64,000 nt of DNA, from the NCBI GenBank assembly GCA_903813345.2, contig CAIIXF020000003.1, positions 10,862,931-10,926,930 of the forward strand, written 5' to 3'. The translations under genes and the position numbers were made by a program. Below are positions 1 to 11,673 of this stretch, piece by piece (position 1 is the first letter of the stretch; the number at the start of each line of letters is the position of its first letter). Origin of the DNA: Owenia fusiformis. Taxonomy: Eukaryota; Annelida; Polychaeta; Sabellida; Oweniidae. The notes under the pieces are model-generated. The model saw only the letters and a list, made by a program, of their open reading frames with translations, had not been told where the DNA came from and did not search any database.

Positions 1-224
1 AATATTGTTATCATTGAAACAATTTTGAAAAAAGTAATACACTTTTTTTCTGGCGTGACCCGAAATATTTCCGACCAGTGACACCCCTAATATTTCACCA
101 TACCATGCCTATCCATTAGGCAATTCAGTAGTAAATTTTCTCTTGGAAAAAATTGAATTTTCCAGCAGAATTCCAACTCTTATTGATCTTATAAGTGGTT
201 CACGAGGCATTACTACATACAAAA

Positions 225-610
225 CCTGTTGATCATGTATATGGTTTGCTAAACATTATTACAATACCTGTTGATCATGTATATGGTTTGCTAAACATTA
301 TTACAATACCTGTTGATCATGTGTATGGTTTGCTAGGCATTACTATGATACCGGTTATAATGTGTAAGGTTTGCTAGACATTATTACGATACCTGTTGAT
401 CATGTATATACTTGATATGTTGATTTTTTGTAGGTACTACTACAATACCGGTTGATCACATATGATTTTCTCCATATCATAATACCTGTTGATGGCATGT
501 ACAATTTGATAAGTACTATTACAAGACCTGTTGCTCACATATATGATTTTCTAGGTACTACTACAATACCTGTTGAATGCATGTGTGGTTTGCCATGGAA
601 TATTGTGGGT
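225..610. repeat. 42-bp minisatellite, about 9 units
   Basis: Units begin CCTGTTGATCATGT and recur at 225, 267, 309, 351, 392, 448, 485, 527 and 569, so the period is 42 bp apart from one 56-bp and one 37-bp step. The first three units are almost identical and the later ones are diverged. Because 42 is a multiple of three the array stays open in one frame (195-377 and 452-748), but those ORFs are a by-product of the repeat. I see no sign that it is translated. Confidence 0.9.
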
Positions 611-774
611 GCAGTCAGTCCCATGGTGCCATCAATATCTACACCACAGACATCCTGGAAACATAAAGAAATAACTCTATACAGACTGTACATGCAGAAA
701 ATGCTTAGTGTGGATATACGGTCTACGCAGTGCGGAACTAATAGTTAATTCTAATTATAATTTGTGATATTTTG

Positions 775-1912
775 GGTTAGTACAAAACATGGCACGGTCA
801 TGGCACCCCCTGTACCATTGGCTGCTAGGACACTATTACAAATCAAATTCTTAATTAGAAAATGCCCCTTGTAGATTTATGTAGATAGTGATTGGCTTTA
901 CGTCTACCCTTTCAAACATCGTTCAACATTTAAAGCTATATTCCTTGCCAGACAAACTTTTTCCTAATTTTGTAGCTATAACCATGTATAAATTTTCCAT
1001 GTTTAGCAAAACACGAAAAAATGTTTTGACATGGTCAACATTGATCACATGAAAATGTAGTGCTCAATTCCAGTAAGCTGCCATCTTTTAAGATTTCACT
1101 CAGCAAATGATGTCATCGACTCTCAACTTTGCATATACTGTAGTAGTAGGTAGCTACATGTATTAAGAATTACAAAACCATTTGATCCTTTTAAAATTCT
1201 CTTCTTTTATTCTATGCTGACAGCTCTGAAAATATTCGAATAAAGCAAGGACCACTTGTCTAGAAGTGATTTTGTGCTTCTTTCCGATACTTGGCAAGGT
1301 TATGAAAGTTGAGAGTTGATGACATCACTGCCTGAGAGAAATCTTAAAAGATGGCAGCTTACTGGAAGTGAGCAATACATTTTCATGTGATCAATACTGA
1401 CTATATTAGAACATTTTCACATGTTTTGCGAAATATGGAAAGTATATTTATGATTATAGCTATCATATCAGGATAGAAATGATCTGGCTAAGAATGTCCC
1501 TTTAAATCTATTTATTTAGGACATTAAAGGGTGCTATGGTATAGGCTATGGCACCCCTCTGTGCCATAGGCTCTAGGAATTTTGAGTAAAATTTTGAGAG
1601 AAAATATTCCATTGCAGATACCCTTTTAAACATTTGAGCGAATTAGGTCATATAATACATATAGTTCTGCATTCCTCTCTACTTATAACATTAATCTTAA
1701 CAATACATTAAACATAGGATTTGCATATCGATTCTTAAAAAATATCACAACGCCAAGATAATGTTTGTAAGGGTAGACAATTGTAAGGGCAATTATGATC
1801 TACATAAATCTATAAGAGGACATTTTCTAATTAAGAATTTGACTTGAAATAGTGTCTTATGGCATAGGGGGTGCCATACTGCAATAGTCTGTGCCATGTT
1901 TTGTATTTACCC
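775..1912. mobile_element. Foldback DNA element with long inverted arms
   Basis: Both ends carry a tacaaaacatggcac motif in inverted orientation (about 780 and 1890-1910). The arms pair for hundreds of bases: 785-895 with about 1798-1905, 960-1050 with 1380-1460, 1053-1106 with 1340-1382, and 1119-1142 with 1303-1328. The flanks gtgatattttg (764-774) and gtgatatattg (1913-1923) match at 10 of 11 positions and look like a target-site duplication. Long arms with a 9-11 bp duplication resemble Mutator-like foldback elements, but no transposase is present, so the superfamily is inference. The right half has an extra copy of arm-like sequence (about 1530-1740), suggesting an internal duplication. 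Confidence 0.8.
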
Positions 1913-1923
1913 GTGATATATTG

Positions 1924-2670
1924 TGTATATTCATATTAATACCCAATAAAAAGGAAATTGTTTAAATAGTTGTGTAATTCATTCTAGAGGGTGCATAAGT
2001 AAATCTTGTACCTCAAAATTTAAAAATTAGATTTCTTCAGACTCAATTAACTTCTTATTTTCACATGAATTTTCTCCTTTCAGTTGTAATACATGTCCAG
2101 GTACTGGCAATTGGTTTGTACCATGAATGGATTAATAGGTTACTGTTTATAAACAAGTAGATAACAGAACTGAGAACCTCATTGGTGAAAAAGGAATGAA
2201 ATTTAACACTATGAGCATTGTAACAATATGGTACAATGACATTTGAAAACAGACAGATGATAAGCAAATCCTGAGAAATACCATGGGGATTCCCAATTAA
2301 TTGAACCCCACAAAAGCCTCTTTTGATGCTTTCCCTGAAGAGCCTCCTGTTATTGTTCATGACAACACAGCAATGAACCAACATGATCTCCATGAACACA
2401 CTAGGAACTTCCTGAATTTAAAAATGATCCATTTGGAGAAGTTGTTTTTAAATACTGTTTTCTGATGACATAACAAAAAGCAGGAACCTCCCAATGTTAA
2501 CCAAGCCAGCCAAGGCCAACCAGCCACAGTTTGACATTCATGTACTGCATGAACTCCTTGAGTATGTTTCCCACTGAAACTGTTTCTACATTCTTGACTT
2601 TCTAGCCTATTTCTAGAATGTGAATCTCAACATTTCAAGTCCACTGATCTAACAATGCATATTTCAGAAG
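1924..2670. other. No recognisable feature
   Basis: A+T-rich sequence with short ORFs on both strands. I see no domain, splice structure or repeat unit. The minus-strand ORF at 2061-2399 has no recognisable motif. Confidence 0.5.
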
Positions 2671-2682
2671 TTGACAGGTCTA

Positions 2683-3006
2683 ACAATGAATGAATCAGTT
2701 GGTAACTCAACAATGAATGAATCAGTAGGTAACTCAACAATGAATGAATCAGTGGGTAGCTCAACAATGAATGAATCAGTATATGACTCACCAATGAATG
2801 AATTAGTGGGTGACTCAACAATGAAGGAATCAGTGGGTGACTCAACAATGAATGAATTAGTGGATGACTCAACAATGAATGAATTAGTGGGTGACTCAAC
2901 AATTAATGAACCAGTGGGTGACTCAACAATGAAGGAATCAGTGGGTGACTCAACAATCAATGAATCAGTGGGTGACTCAACAATGAAGGAATCAGTGGGT
3001 GGCTCA
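2683..3006. repeat. 27-bp minisatellite, 12 units
   Basis: Twelve consecutive 27-bp units of the form caatgaatgaatcagtgggt plus gactcaa. On the plus strand this reads as nine-residue repeats (TMNESVGDS-like) from 2671 to a stop at 3007. Two minus-strand frames are also open across most of it. Most differences between units change the amino acid (N/K, S/L, D/N), so there is no sign of purifying selection on a protein. A degenerate thirteenth unit follows at 3008-3040. Confidence 0.92.
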
Positions 3007-3087
3007 TAACAATGAATGCCTCAGGGTATGACCCAATAATGATCTTACATAATGTAAGTCCAAAAATGGAACACATCTTCAAATCAT

Positions 3088-3122
3088 CATATATGTGTGT
3101 GTGTGTGTATGTGTGCATACAT
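3088..3122. repeat. TG microsatellite
   Basis: Short interrupted (TG)n run with an adjacent TATG/TGCA stretch. Confidence 0.85.
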
Positions 3123-3134
3123 GTGAAACAATAA

Positions 3135-5147
3135 AACAATAAAGCAGTAATTCATTGAAATACTGGAAATATTTGAGATGTTTTGCAATTATTCATTTAA
3201 ATACTGATAATATTTGAGGCAACGTACCAATTATTCTTTCAAATGATTAGAATATTTGAGACAAATAGCAGTAATTCATTAAAAACACTGGCATAATTTG
3301 AGTTAACATAATATCATTTGAATAATTGAAATATTTAGGACAATATAGCAGTAAATCATTGAAATGCTGGATTTACTGTTTATATTATCTCTAATATAAC
3401 AGTAAATCTTTAAAATACTGTAAATATAAGAGATAATATAGCAGTAAATCATTAAAATACTGGAAGTATTAGTGACAATATATCAGTAAATCATTGAAAT
3501 GCTGGAAATATTAGAGAAAACTCAATCGCTACGCTCACTCATCCAGATATGGATAAAAATGATATCTCTCCAAATCATAGGATATCCTACACTAATATAG
3601 CAGTAAATCCTTGAAATACTGGAAATATTAGAGACAATACATTAGAAAATCATTGAAGTACTGGAAATACTAGAGACAATATAGCACTTAATCATTGAAA
3701 TACTGGAAATATTAGAGATAATATAGCAGTAAATCTCTGAAATAGTGGAAATATTAGAAACAATATATCAGTAAATCATTGAAATTTATGACATATAAGA
3801 GATAATATAGCAGTAGATCTTTGAAATACTGGAAGTATTAGAGATAATATAACAGTAAATATTTAAAATGCTGAAAATATTAGAGATAATATAGCAGTAA
3901 ATCATTGAAAAACTGGAAATATTTGAGACAATATAGCAGCAAATCTTTGAAATAGTGGAAATATTAGAGAAAATATAGCAGAAAATCATTGAAATACTGG
4001 AAATATTAGAGGTAACATAACAGTAAATCTTTGAAATACTGGAAATATTAGAAGCAATATAGCAGAAAATCATTGAAATACTGGAAATATTAGAGACGAT
4101 ATAGCAAAAATGATTGAAATACTGGAAATATTAGAGACAATATAGCAGTAAATCATTGAAATACTGGAAATGTTAGAGACAATATAGCAGTTAATCATTG
4201 AAATACTGGAAATATTAGAGACAATATAGCAAAAAATCATTGAAATACTGGAAATATCTGAGACAATATAGCAAAAAATCATTGAAATACTGGAAATATA
4301 AGAGATAATATAGCAGAAAATCATTGAAATACTGGAAATATTAGAGATAATATAGCAAAAATCATTGAAATGCTGGAAATATTAGAGACAGTATAGAAAA
4401 AAATCATTGAAATACTGGAAATATTAGAGGTAATGTAACAGTAAATCATTGAAATACTGGAAATATTAGAAACAATATAGCAGAAAATCATTGAAATACT
4501 GGAAATATTAGAGACGATATAGCAGAAAATCATTGAAATACTGGAAATACTAGAGGTAATATAACATTAAATCTTTGAAATACTGGAAATACTAGAGGTA
4601 ATATAGCAGTAAATCATTGAAATAATGGAAGTATTAGAGACAATTTAGCAAAAGTCATTGAAATACTGGAAATTTTAGAAACAATATAGCAGAAAATCAT
4701 TGAAATACTGGAAATATTAGAGACAATATAGCAAAAATCATTGAAATACTGGAAATATTAGAAATAATATAGCAGTTAATCATTGAAATACTGGAAATAT
4801 TAGAGACAATATAGCAAAAATCATCTTAATACTGGAAATATTAGAGATAATATAGCAGTAAATCATTGAAATACTGGAAGAATTTGAGATAATGTAGCAG
4901 TAAATCATTGAAATACTGGAAATATTAGAGACAATATAGCAGAAAATCATTGAGAGAGTAGAAATATTAGAGACAATATAGCAGAAAATCATCCAAATAG
5001 TGGTAATATTAGAGATAATATATCAGTTAATCATTCAAATTGTGGAAATATTAGAGACAATATAGCAAAAAATCATTGAAATACTGGAAATATTAGAGAT
5101 AACATAGCAGTAATTCATTGAAATACATTGTACTGGAAATCTTTGAG
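3135..5147. repeat. 42-bp satellite-like array, about 46 units
   Basis: Two kilobases built from a 42-bp unit containing atagcagtaaatcattgaaa, tactggaaatattagagaca and at. The central part (about 4030-4980) is the most homogeneous and both ends are degenerate, as expected when unequal exchange keeps homogenising the middle. Many units are interchangeable single-base variants (aaat/gaaa, gagaca/gagata), and a few have deletions of 1-3 bp that break the minus-strand reading frames into 70-95-residue pieces. The array is interrupted by a foreign segment at 3519-3593. Confidence 0.95.
3519..3593. mobile_element. Fragment of a palindromic repeat inside the 42-bp array
   Basis: This stretch (cgctacgctcactc, then ggataaaaatgatatc, then aaatcataggatatcctac) does not fit the 42-bp unit. 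It closely matches one half of the hairpins at 8798-8938 and 9509-9641, which carry the same tctcgctacactcgctcg / ggataaaaatcatatc / aaatcataggatatcc elements. It is therefore a short piece of that mobile family captured inside the array. Confidence 0.75.
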
Positions 5148-5528
5148 GCAAAAATTATGACATGACTGGCCACAAAATGATTTTTGGATGTGTTTTCAAT
5201 TTTCATTCATCATTCGCAAGTTTTAAAATTGAAAGAAAACAAAACGATTAAAAATTGATAAGAAGTGCAGGTGAAGAGACACTATTATCTCTGACTGTTA
5301 CACAAGGAGAGATTAAGCTGTTTTTATTGATCACAATCTAGTATTTTGTGTTTCACTCAGCACTAAAATGGGAGAGGTAGATAATTCAAATAATTTGACT
5401 TACATCTGACAAATTCAAGCTTCTTTCACTGAAGTGCCAATTGATATGATTTATTTGTCCTGTGGCTCAAATGTTTCCCTTTGTGTTGTCTAATCATGTT
5501 TTGCCCCAATATATTGTTGTCTCATGTA
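5148..5528. other. No recognisable feature
   Basis: Single-copy-looking A+T-rich sequence between two tandem arrays. No ORF or motif recognised. Confidence 0.5.
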
Positions 5529-5742
5529 ATATGGTTATAATGATAACAAAGTGATACTAAAATGGTAATGAAATGGTACTGTAATGATAATACAATGGTA
5601 CTACATGTATAGTGATAACTGGTGCTATAATGGTGACACAATGGTACTTTAATGTTAACATAATGGTACTATACTGTTAAAAACAATGGTACTATAATGG
5701 TAACACAATGGTATTGTAATGTGAACATAATGGTAATACAGG
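5529..5742. repeat. Degenerate 22-bp tandem repeat
   Basis: About nine diverged units of the form caatggtactataatggtaa plus ca. The period is clearest at 5675-5742. Confidence 0.75.
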
Positions 5743-6008
5743 TTGAGAAAACCTGCAATCAGTTTCTAGGTGAGTAAAAACACAGGTGGTCCTTTCATAC
5801 AACTGATAAATATTCCCTACAGGCCTTCTTATAGGATGAACTTATAGAAAATCTAAAAGATCTCAAGCTTGAATAAGTGTGTTATTCCAGAGAAGTCTAC
5901 TTCCAGGGCAGAATTTCCTCCTACTTTTATCAGATATTTGACATTGACATTAACCTTTATTGTGACCTTGACCTGTCATCTTAATTCTACTTTGTTTTCT
6001 TTACAAAT

Positions 6009-6497
6009 ACAGCAGTTTGCACAGGATTACAACAAACACAGCAGTTTGCACAGGATGACAACAAACACAGCAGTTTGCACAGGATTACAACAAACACAGC
6101 AGTCTGCACAGGATGACAACAAACACAGCAGTCTGCACAGGATGACAACAAACACAGCAGTTTGCACAGGATGACAACAAACACAGCAGTTTGCACAGGA
6201 TGACAACAAACACAACAGTCTGCACAGGATGACAACAAACACAGCAGTTTGCACAGGATGACAACAAACACAGCAGTTTGCACAGGATGACAACAAACAC
6301 AGCAGTCTGCACAGGATGACAACAAACATAGCAGTCTGCACAGGATGACAACAAACACAGCAGTCTGCACAAGATGATAACAAACACAGCAGTCTGCACA
6401 AGATGACAACAAACACAGCAGTCTGCACAGGATGACAACAAGCACAGCAGTCTGCACAGGATGACAACAAACACAGCAGTCTGCACAGGATGATAAC
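6009..6497. repeat. 29-bp minisatellite, about 17 units
   Basis: Units of 29 bp (acagcagtctgcacaggatg plus acaacaaac) differ mainly by t/c in gtttgc/gtctgc. The length is not a multiple of three, and the unit has no stop codon in any minus-strand frame. All three minus frames are therefore open for 141-170 codons, each repeating every 87 bp and giving cysteine-rich products. These ORFs are artefacts of the unit. I see no promoter, signal peptide or conserved flank. Confidence 0.93.
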
Positions 6498-6536
6498 AAA
6501 AATCTAGCAAAAATACAGTTTCCTCATAAAAGGATA

Positions 6537-7015
6537 AGTATCAATATGGTGAACTGAATTCAACAATGTTTTTCTCTTAAACCAATCATTGAAAACATTC
6601 TGTTAAAAAAAACACGGTCCTAAATGTAATGTTGACTTATTGACAACAATTTAATACAAAAACTATTACTCTTAGTTTATATAACTATTTCCGTCAACAT
6701 TCTTTGTTTTTAATTTCAATTGATTTTTGTTCCTTTCTACCAATTCTTGAGAATGAAATAAAATGTCTTTCCAAAGCTTGTTGGAACAAATTAGCATATA
6801 CATGTACAACATTTCCTTAGACCTCTCAATATTATAGTTATAGAAAGGAAATTTTGGTTGATTTAACAAAAAGTATTCAAAAAATTACAACAAAACCCCT
6901 CAAAATAGATAAAAATAAAGATAAACCCTTTATTTCATTGACAAAGATACTTCGTTAAAATCAACAAACTTTCCTTTTACAATTACAATATTGAGAGACC
7001 TAAACACATTGTGCC
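6537..7015. mobile_element. Truncated foldback element (family A, copy 1)
   Basis: Begins tcaatatggtgaactgaatt, the same end as the fuller copy at 49195-50603. It continues with matching blocks: ttaaaccaatcattgaaaac, ttctaccaattcttgagaat and acctctcaatattatag. The inverted arm follows at 6955-7003 (aaaatcaacaaactttcc, then caatattgagagacct). The right arm stops at about 7015, whereas copy 2 continues for another 260 bp, so this copy is 3'-truncated. It has no insertion at the point where copy 2 carries a MITE and so serves as the empty-site reference. Confidence 0.85.
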
Positions 7016-8190
7016 TATCGCCAATACTCCTATTCGCGATAAGAGTTCAGGTGGTAATTTACATAAATATCTCCCATGATGCATCGCTTTGGAAGGGACA
7101 ACTTTTCATTGGCCCGCCGAACGAGTCGATTACTCTGAACGTTTCTCAGCTTCTGATCTTCCATCAGCCCTCAAGCATAGTTATATAATCCAATCTTTTC
7201 AATAATCAGAAAGATAATCGGAGATTCAAAGTAACATTATTTATATTTTTCGATCTTCGATGGCGTCTGAGCAATTTCTGGGATATCAGTGACGTCACTG
7301 GAATTGGATTTCTTCGGATTTGGGGATTATAGCTCAAAAAGCTTTGTCATATATCTTAATTACATACATACCTATCGTTGGTACAAATGCAACTCTACAT
7401 AAATGTTTAATAGAGCCGCAGTGCGGCATTGAAAATAGCACCCCTGTGTAATCCAATGGGAAAGAACCCGGATGTAGACGAAGTTGTACCATACATGAGA
7501 GCTCTTCAAACGAGAGGTAGCTAAACTGAACGAAATTAAACGTTATCGCGTATTGGTATATTATGCATGTATTAATTTAACTGATTCCCGTAGTGACTGA
7601 TATATCCCATTGGTTTATTCAAGAGGAGTATGCAATCAAATGCGAAGTGAATGTTGGTGTATTTGAATATTATCGTCCCGAACTAGAAAAAAAAATTAGA
7701 AAATTTGAGAAAACAAAAAACATAAACAAAATACTGTAATTATAAATATATACTCAGATTACCACATTTTCATTATTTTTTTCAATTTGCCATTTAAGCT
7801 GGACTGTATTTCTCATAATAATGGTCTGCAAAATGATGGTTACAAGGAGCAGTAAACCCTCTATTGACATCAGTTTTTAATTCAGTATTCTTGAGGTTAA
7901 AACAAGTCAGGTGAATTACATCTCTAATTTCCACTGAGAAAAGTATACTTTTGAATTTCCAATAAATTACATCCTTTAAAAAGTTCAATTGAAGTTTCAC
8001 TTTATGACAAACATTAACAAAGGGATGTATATAATCATGTGTCCATCCCATAAATGTAACAATCAAAACTTAAAGTCTGCCAAAATGCAACTAATTCAGC
8101 CAAATGCAATTGTTTTAACCTTACACTTTTTACCTTTATATATTTTGAAGTTTTTTTTGGATGTTGGTGTTTGACGCTCAAGACTTATAC
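7016..8190. other. Unassigned, slightly CpG-richer segment with a CRE octamer
   Basis: No gene recognised. The first 550 bp has more CpG than its neighbours. It holds a perfect TGACGTCA at 7290-7297 in a longer palindrome (cagtgacgtcactg) and a GCCGC-agt-GCGGC hairpin at 7415-7427. This could be part of an unrecognised element or a promoter; nothing decides between them. Confidence 0.4.
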
Positions 8191-8193
8191 CTT

Positions 8194-8340
8194 CATATGG
8201 CTTAATATATGGTCATAAAGCTAAATATATGGCCATATGGCTTAATACATAAGATATATGGTCATATGAATTAATAAATGGTTATATGGCTTAACATTTT
8301 GTCATACTGCTTAATATATGGTCATACAGCTTAATATATC
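8194..8340. repeat. 20-bp tandem repeat, left block
   Basis: Diverged units of cttaatatatggtcatatgg. The same unit resumes at 9728, so the array was split by the sequence between. Confidence 0.85.
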
Positions 8341-9727
8341 GAGGTTATTCAATGGGAGGTTTTTGATACAGGGTATATCTGAGGGAAATACAATATATCT
8401 ACCCGAGGGACTGTAGGGACCGAGGGTTGATATATTGTATTTACCCAGTGATAAACCCTGTATCAAAAATCGAGCATTCAATAACTGAGTTATCCTATGC
8501 TTAGTAGGAAATGAGAATTAAAAATGTATAGAATGTTAGGGAATCCTAATGTAATAATTACAAACGATAATTACAATCAAAACATGAATATTTTATCTCA
8601 ATTTAAAGTCCTCAGCAATTTTTGTTTTTTACAACTCAACAGGTTTTAACATTTAACAGTGTATGAAATTAATATTTATCAAATAGAGCCAAATTATATC
8701 CCAGGAATTCAAAAAAGCACTGAAAAGAAATTCCAGAGGATTGCTGATGAGCGGGTGATATACATATATCTCCCGCTTACCTCAGTGGGAGATTTATAGG
8801 ATATCCTATGATTTTGAGGAATATCATTTTTATCTATGAGGTGATATTGATATCTGCACGAGAGAGCGAAGCGAACGAGTGCATATATCAACAATATCAC
8901 CGAGTAGATTAAAATGATATTCTGAAAAAAAATCATAGGATGTTCTTATCCTACACTTACAAGGAGTATACTAAATGTATAATATCATTGCAAAATGAAT
9001 TCCATGCCAAATAGAGTCAATTTGGCGGGAAATCAACAAGCGGAGTATATCGTCACAATACACTCCGCATATTGGATTTTCCGGAGTATATCGTCACGAT
9101 ATCCTCAGCCCGGAGTATATCGTTACGATATCCTCCGGATATTCCTTTTGCCAATAAATATCAAATTTATTTTTTAATGTTATTATACATTTAGTACACT
9201 AAGTGTAGGATAAATATATTTATTCCATAGTTAGCATGATATTCATTGGATAACATGTGAAAATAAAAACGGTATTTTTGTAATCAGTGGTAAAATATGA
9301 TATTTTTGACAAATTTTCACTTAACCATAGCATACGGTTTTTTAGCCATGACATACGACGTCGTATGCGATGGTTAATGGATTTTTGCTACTTCAGACTC
9401 AAAACGAGGCTAAGTGTCAACATCGCCGGATCGTTTGGAAAATTCGAATTAAATGACTTAATTTCCGACAATTCTGATGATGACTTTAACTATGGAATAA
9501 AAAGAACATCCTATGATTTACTCGTGATTTTAATCCACTCATGGATATTGATATCTGCACTCTCTCGCTACACTCGCTCGTGCAGATATCATATCCATTC
9601 GTGGATAAAAATCATATCACTCATAAATCATAGGATATCCTCTATATATCATCCGCTCACCACAGATATCAATTATAATTATATTCCCGCATGTTATTTA
9701 CCTATAACACTACTAAGTATGGGATAA
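8341..9727. mobile_element. Palindromic composite element splitting the 20-bp array
   Basis: Made of a terminal hairpin (8341-8489, arms ggtttttgatacagggtata and its complement around a cccgaggg centre) followed by a core with inverted ends TTATCCTATGCTTAGTAG (8490-8507) and CTACTAAGTATGGGATAA (9710-9727; 16 of 18 match). Inside the core are a hairpin at 8798-8938, a smaller pair TTATCCTACACTTA/TAAGTGTAGGATAA (about 8948 and 9200-9213), three cggagtatatcgt repeats (9040-9140), a palindrome around cgtatg (9318-9377) and another hairpin at 9509-9641. The same hairpin-plus-core layout recurs at 44403-45340. The 146-codon ORF at 9287-9727 runs across these repeats and is not credible. Confidence 0.75.
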
Positions 9728-9950
9728 ATAGTCATATCGCATAAAGCATAAAGATATATGGTCATATGACTTATACATGGTCATATGGCTTAATAGCTTA
9801 ATATTTGGTCATATGGCTTAATATATGGTCATTTGGCTTAATATATGGTCATATGGCTTAATAGCTTAATATTTGGTCATATGGCTTAATATATAGTCAT
9901 ACAGCTTAATATGCAGAATGGTCATATGGCTAAATATTTGACAATATGAA
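9728..9950. repeat. 20-bp tandem repeat, right block
   Basis: Continuation of the cttaatatatggtcatatgg array from 8194-8340, with a few longer units carrying an extra ttaatagc. Confidence 0.85.
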
Positions 9951-10890
9951 AAAATCATATACAGTAGTACATTTTATAAATTATATACATTAGTATAAAG
10001 GTAGTTATAATAGAAAAACAATCATTCTGAGTAAAGGATGTTCATCCCTTTTTTATTAATTATTACTTTTATAAAATCATAAATGACTTCCGACAAATTT
10101 CATGCAGAAGCACGTTTGGCATTGCCATTGCATGTGCTGGTTCATTTTCTCCGGGAATAAGCAGCTTTTCACTTAAAAATATATTGTGTAAAAATCTTGA
10201 AATTTCTTGTAAAAAACGACCTACTCTGTGACATGGAACAAATTCTCCCTTTCGCGGTTCGCTCTTTGAATCAGAACGTTCCCAAATATGTACTGAAAAA
10301 GCACTCAAAAAGGACAAAATTTGATTGGTCAATATTTTCCCACTATGCATTTTGCGTAGCTATTTGCGTGACCCGAAAGTTCTAAATCAAACTATTACGC
10401 AATTTTGTTTTTACACTCACACGCTAAATAAAACAATGACACCATCGGAAGTATTCTTCTTTGTCATTGCTTTAATAGTCAGTATACCGAGTTTAATCAA
10501 TAAAAAATTGTACAATGAACAACAAAATTCGGAAACGAGTACTATAGATTTGCTTTCGGATCACTGAACAGATTGACCTAGATGATAGCGACGAATCTTC
10601 TTTGGTCTACTGCTCAGTTGTTTGTGGGTTCTCAACGTAACTCTATAATGTAATTTGAAGATGAATACTTTTATTCAGCTATGAATCAATACAATGAAAA
10701 AATAGCTGTTATATCAAGATTAATAAGAGATCAATCGTTTCTAATAATTTTTTCTGTACTCTCGTACCGGAATATGAATGAATATATCGTTTGAAAAATA
10801 GGTGTGAAAATCCCCATGTTAAACCTATGAGGAAAAACAAGGAAGTATAAATTTGTTCCTCCGCGAACTGCATCATGGGAAATATTTTGA
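9951..10890. other. Unassigned segment with two coding-like short ORFs
   Basis: A minus-strand ORF (10350-10069, 93 codons) and a plus-strand ORF beginning ATGACACCATCGG (10435-10567, 43 codons, with a hydrophobic FFFVIALIVSI stretch) look less repetitive than most ORFs here. I recognise no domain, and neither has clear splice sites. They could be decayed gene or transposon remnants. Confidence 0.25.
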
Positions 10891-11329
10891 CCTTATTCAC
10901 CTTTCCCCAAAGTCCAAAGTGTACTCATTTGACCGCTGCGCTGATTTGTCGATGAAAATCAATGACGTCAAAGCAGGGCACATTTCCCGCCAAAACTTCA
11001 ATTACTATAAGACCGCTGATTGAGTGAAATAGATCTCATTATAATGATAACAAAACTAAGTGAAATATATTTTTCTGACTATTTTGCCTTAAGCTGTGTC
11101 TTAAATACACCATCCGGTAAATCAAACCATTGAAATAATTGTGATACGAGTGCTAGTCTTTTAATAAAGTGAATCCAATTAGGCAAACCAAAGATTGACA
11201 ATCATTCAAACAATAAGACTGTATGGATTAGGAATATATATTTACCATGATTATCCAATTAAAAAGCTCATTATGTTTCTAATAAAAAATATATGAAGAA
11301 CAGTTTTAAATGTCAGAGTCCACTTGCAT

Positions 11330-11475
11330 TTTTCAGCGGCCGCTCCCCCCGGCCAGAAATTCTTTCAAAATCATGCAGTTTTTCACTATTCTGAGCACTT
11401 TTCGCATGATTTTTTGCCAAAACTGTCAAAAAGCTCCCCCTTGCTGGTAAAACCGCTCCCGCAGGTAAATCCTGA
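11330..11475. repeat. Diverged piece of the AGGCCCGTAGCC MITE family
   Basis: Contains tggccagaaattctttcaaaa-like sequence, tcatgcagtttttcac and gagcacttttcgcatgattt, which match in inverted orientation the interior of the element at 25666-25881. Ends are not preserved. Confidence 0.55.
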
Positions 11476-11673
11476 CTACAGGCTTGAATTGCTGGAGTTT
11501 CTCTCTTGTAGGTCTACGTCCAAAATATCCTGAAAGTTCTCTAAAAAATTCGATATTTAAAAGAACGCCCATGGGCCTTTCAAGAGATACATGTAAGTCT
11601 CTTCAAAATAGACGATCGTGTGTAAGACAAGCAACTCTGGTACAATGTCTCAAAGCATACATGAACGGCCTTA

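Noticed and set aside
2671-3009. 112-codon nine-residue repeat protein
   Set aside because: Other frames are equally open and differences between units mostly change amino acids, so no coding constraint is seen.
9287-9727. 146-codon ORF
   Set aside because: It crosses two hairpins and an inverted element end; the same words occur in both strands nearby.
10069-10350. 93-codon minus-strand ORF as a host exon
   Set aside because: Composition is protein-like but I recognise no family and see no splice sites, so it is only noted inside an unassigned segment.
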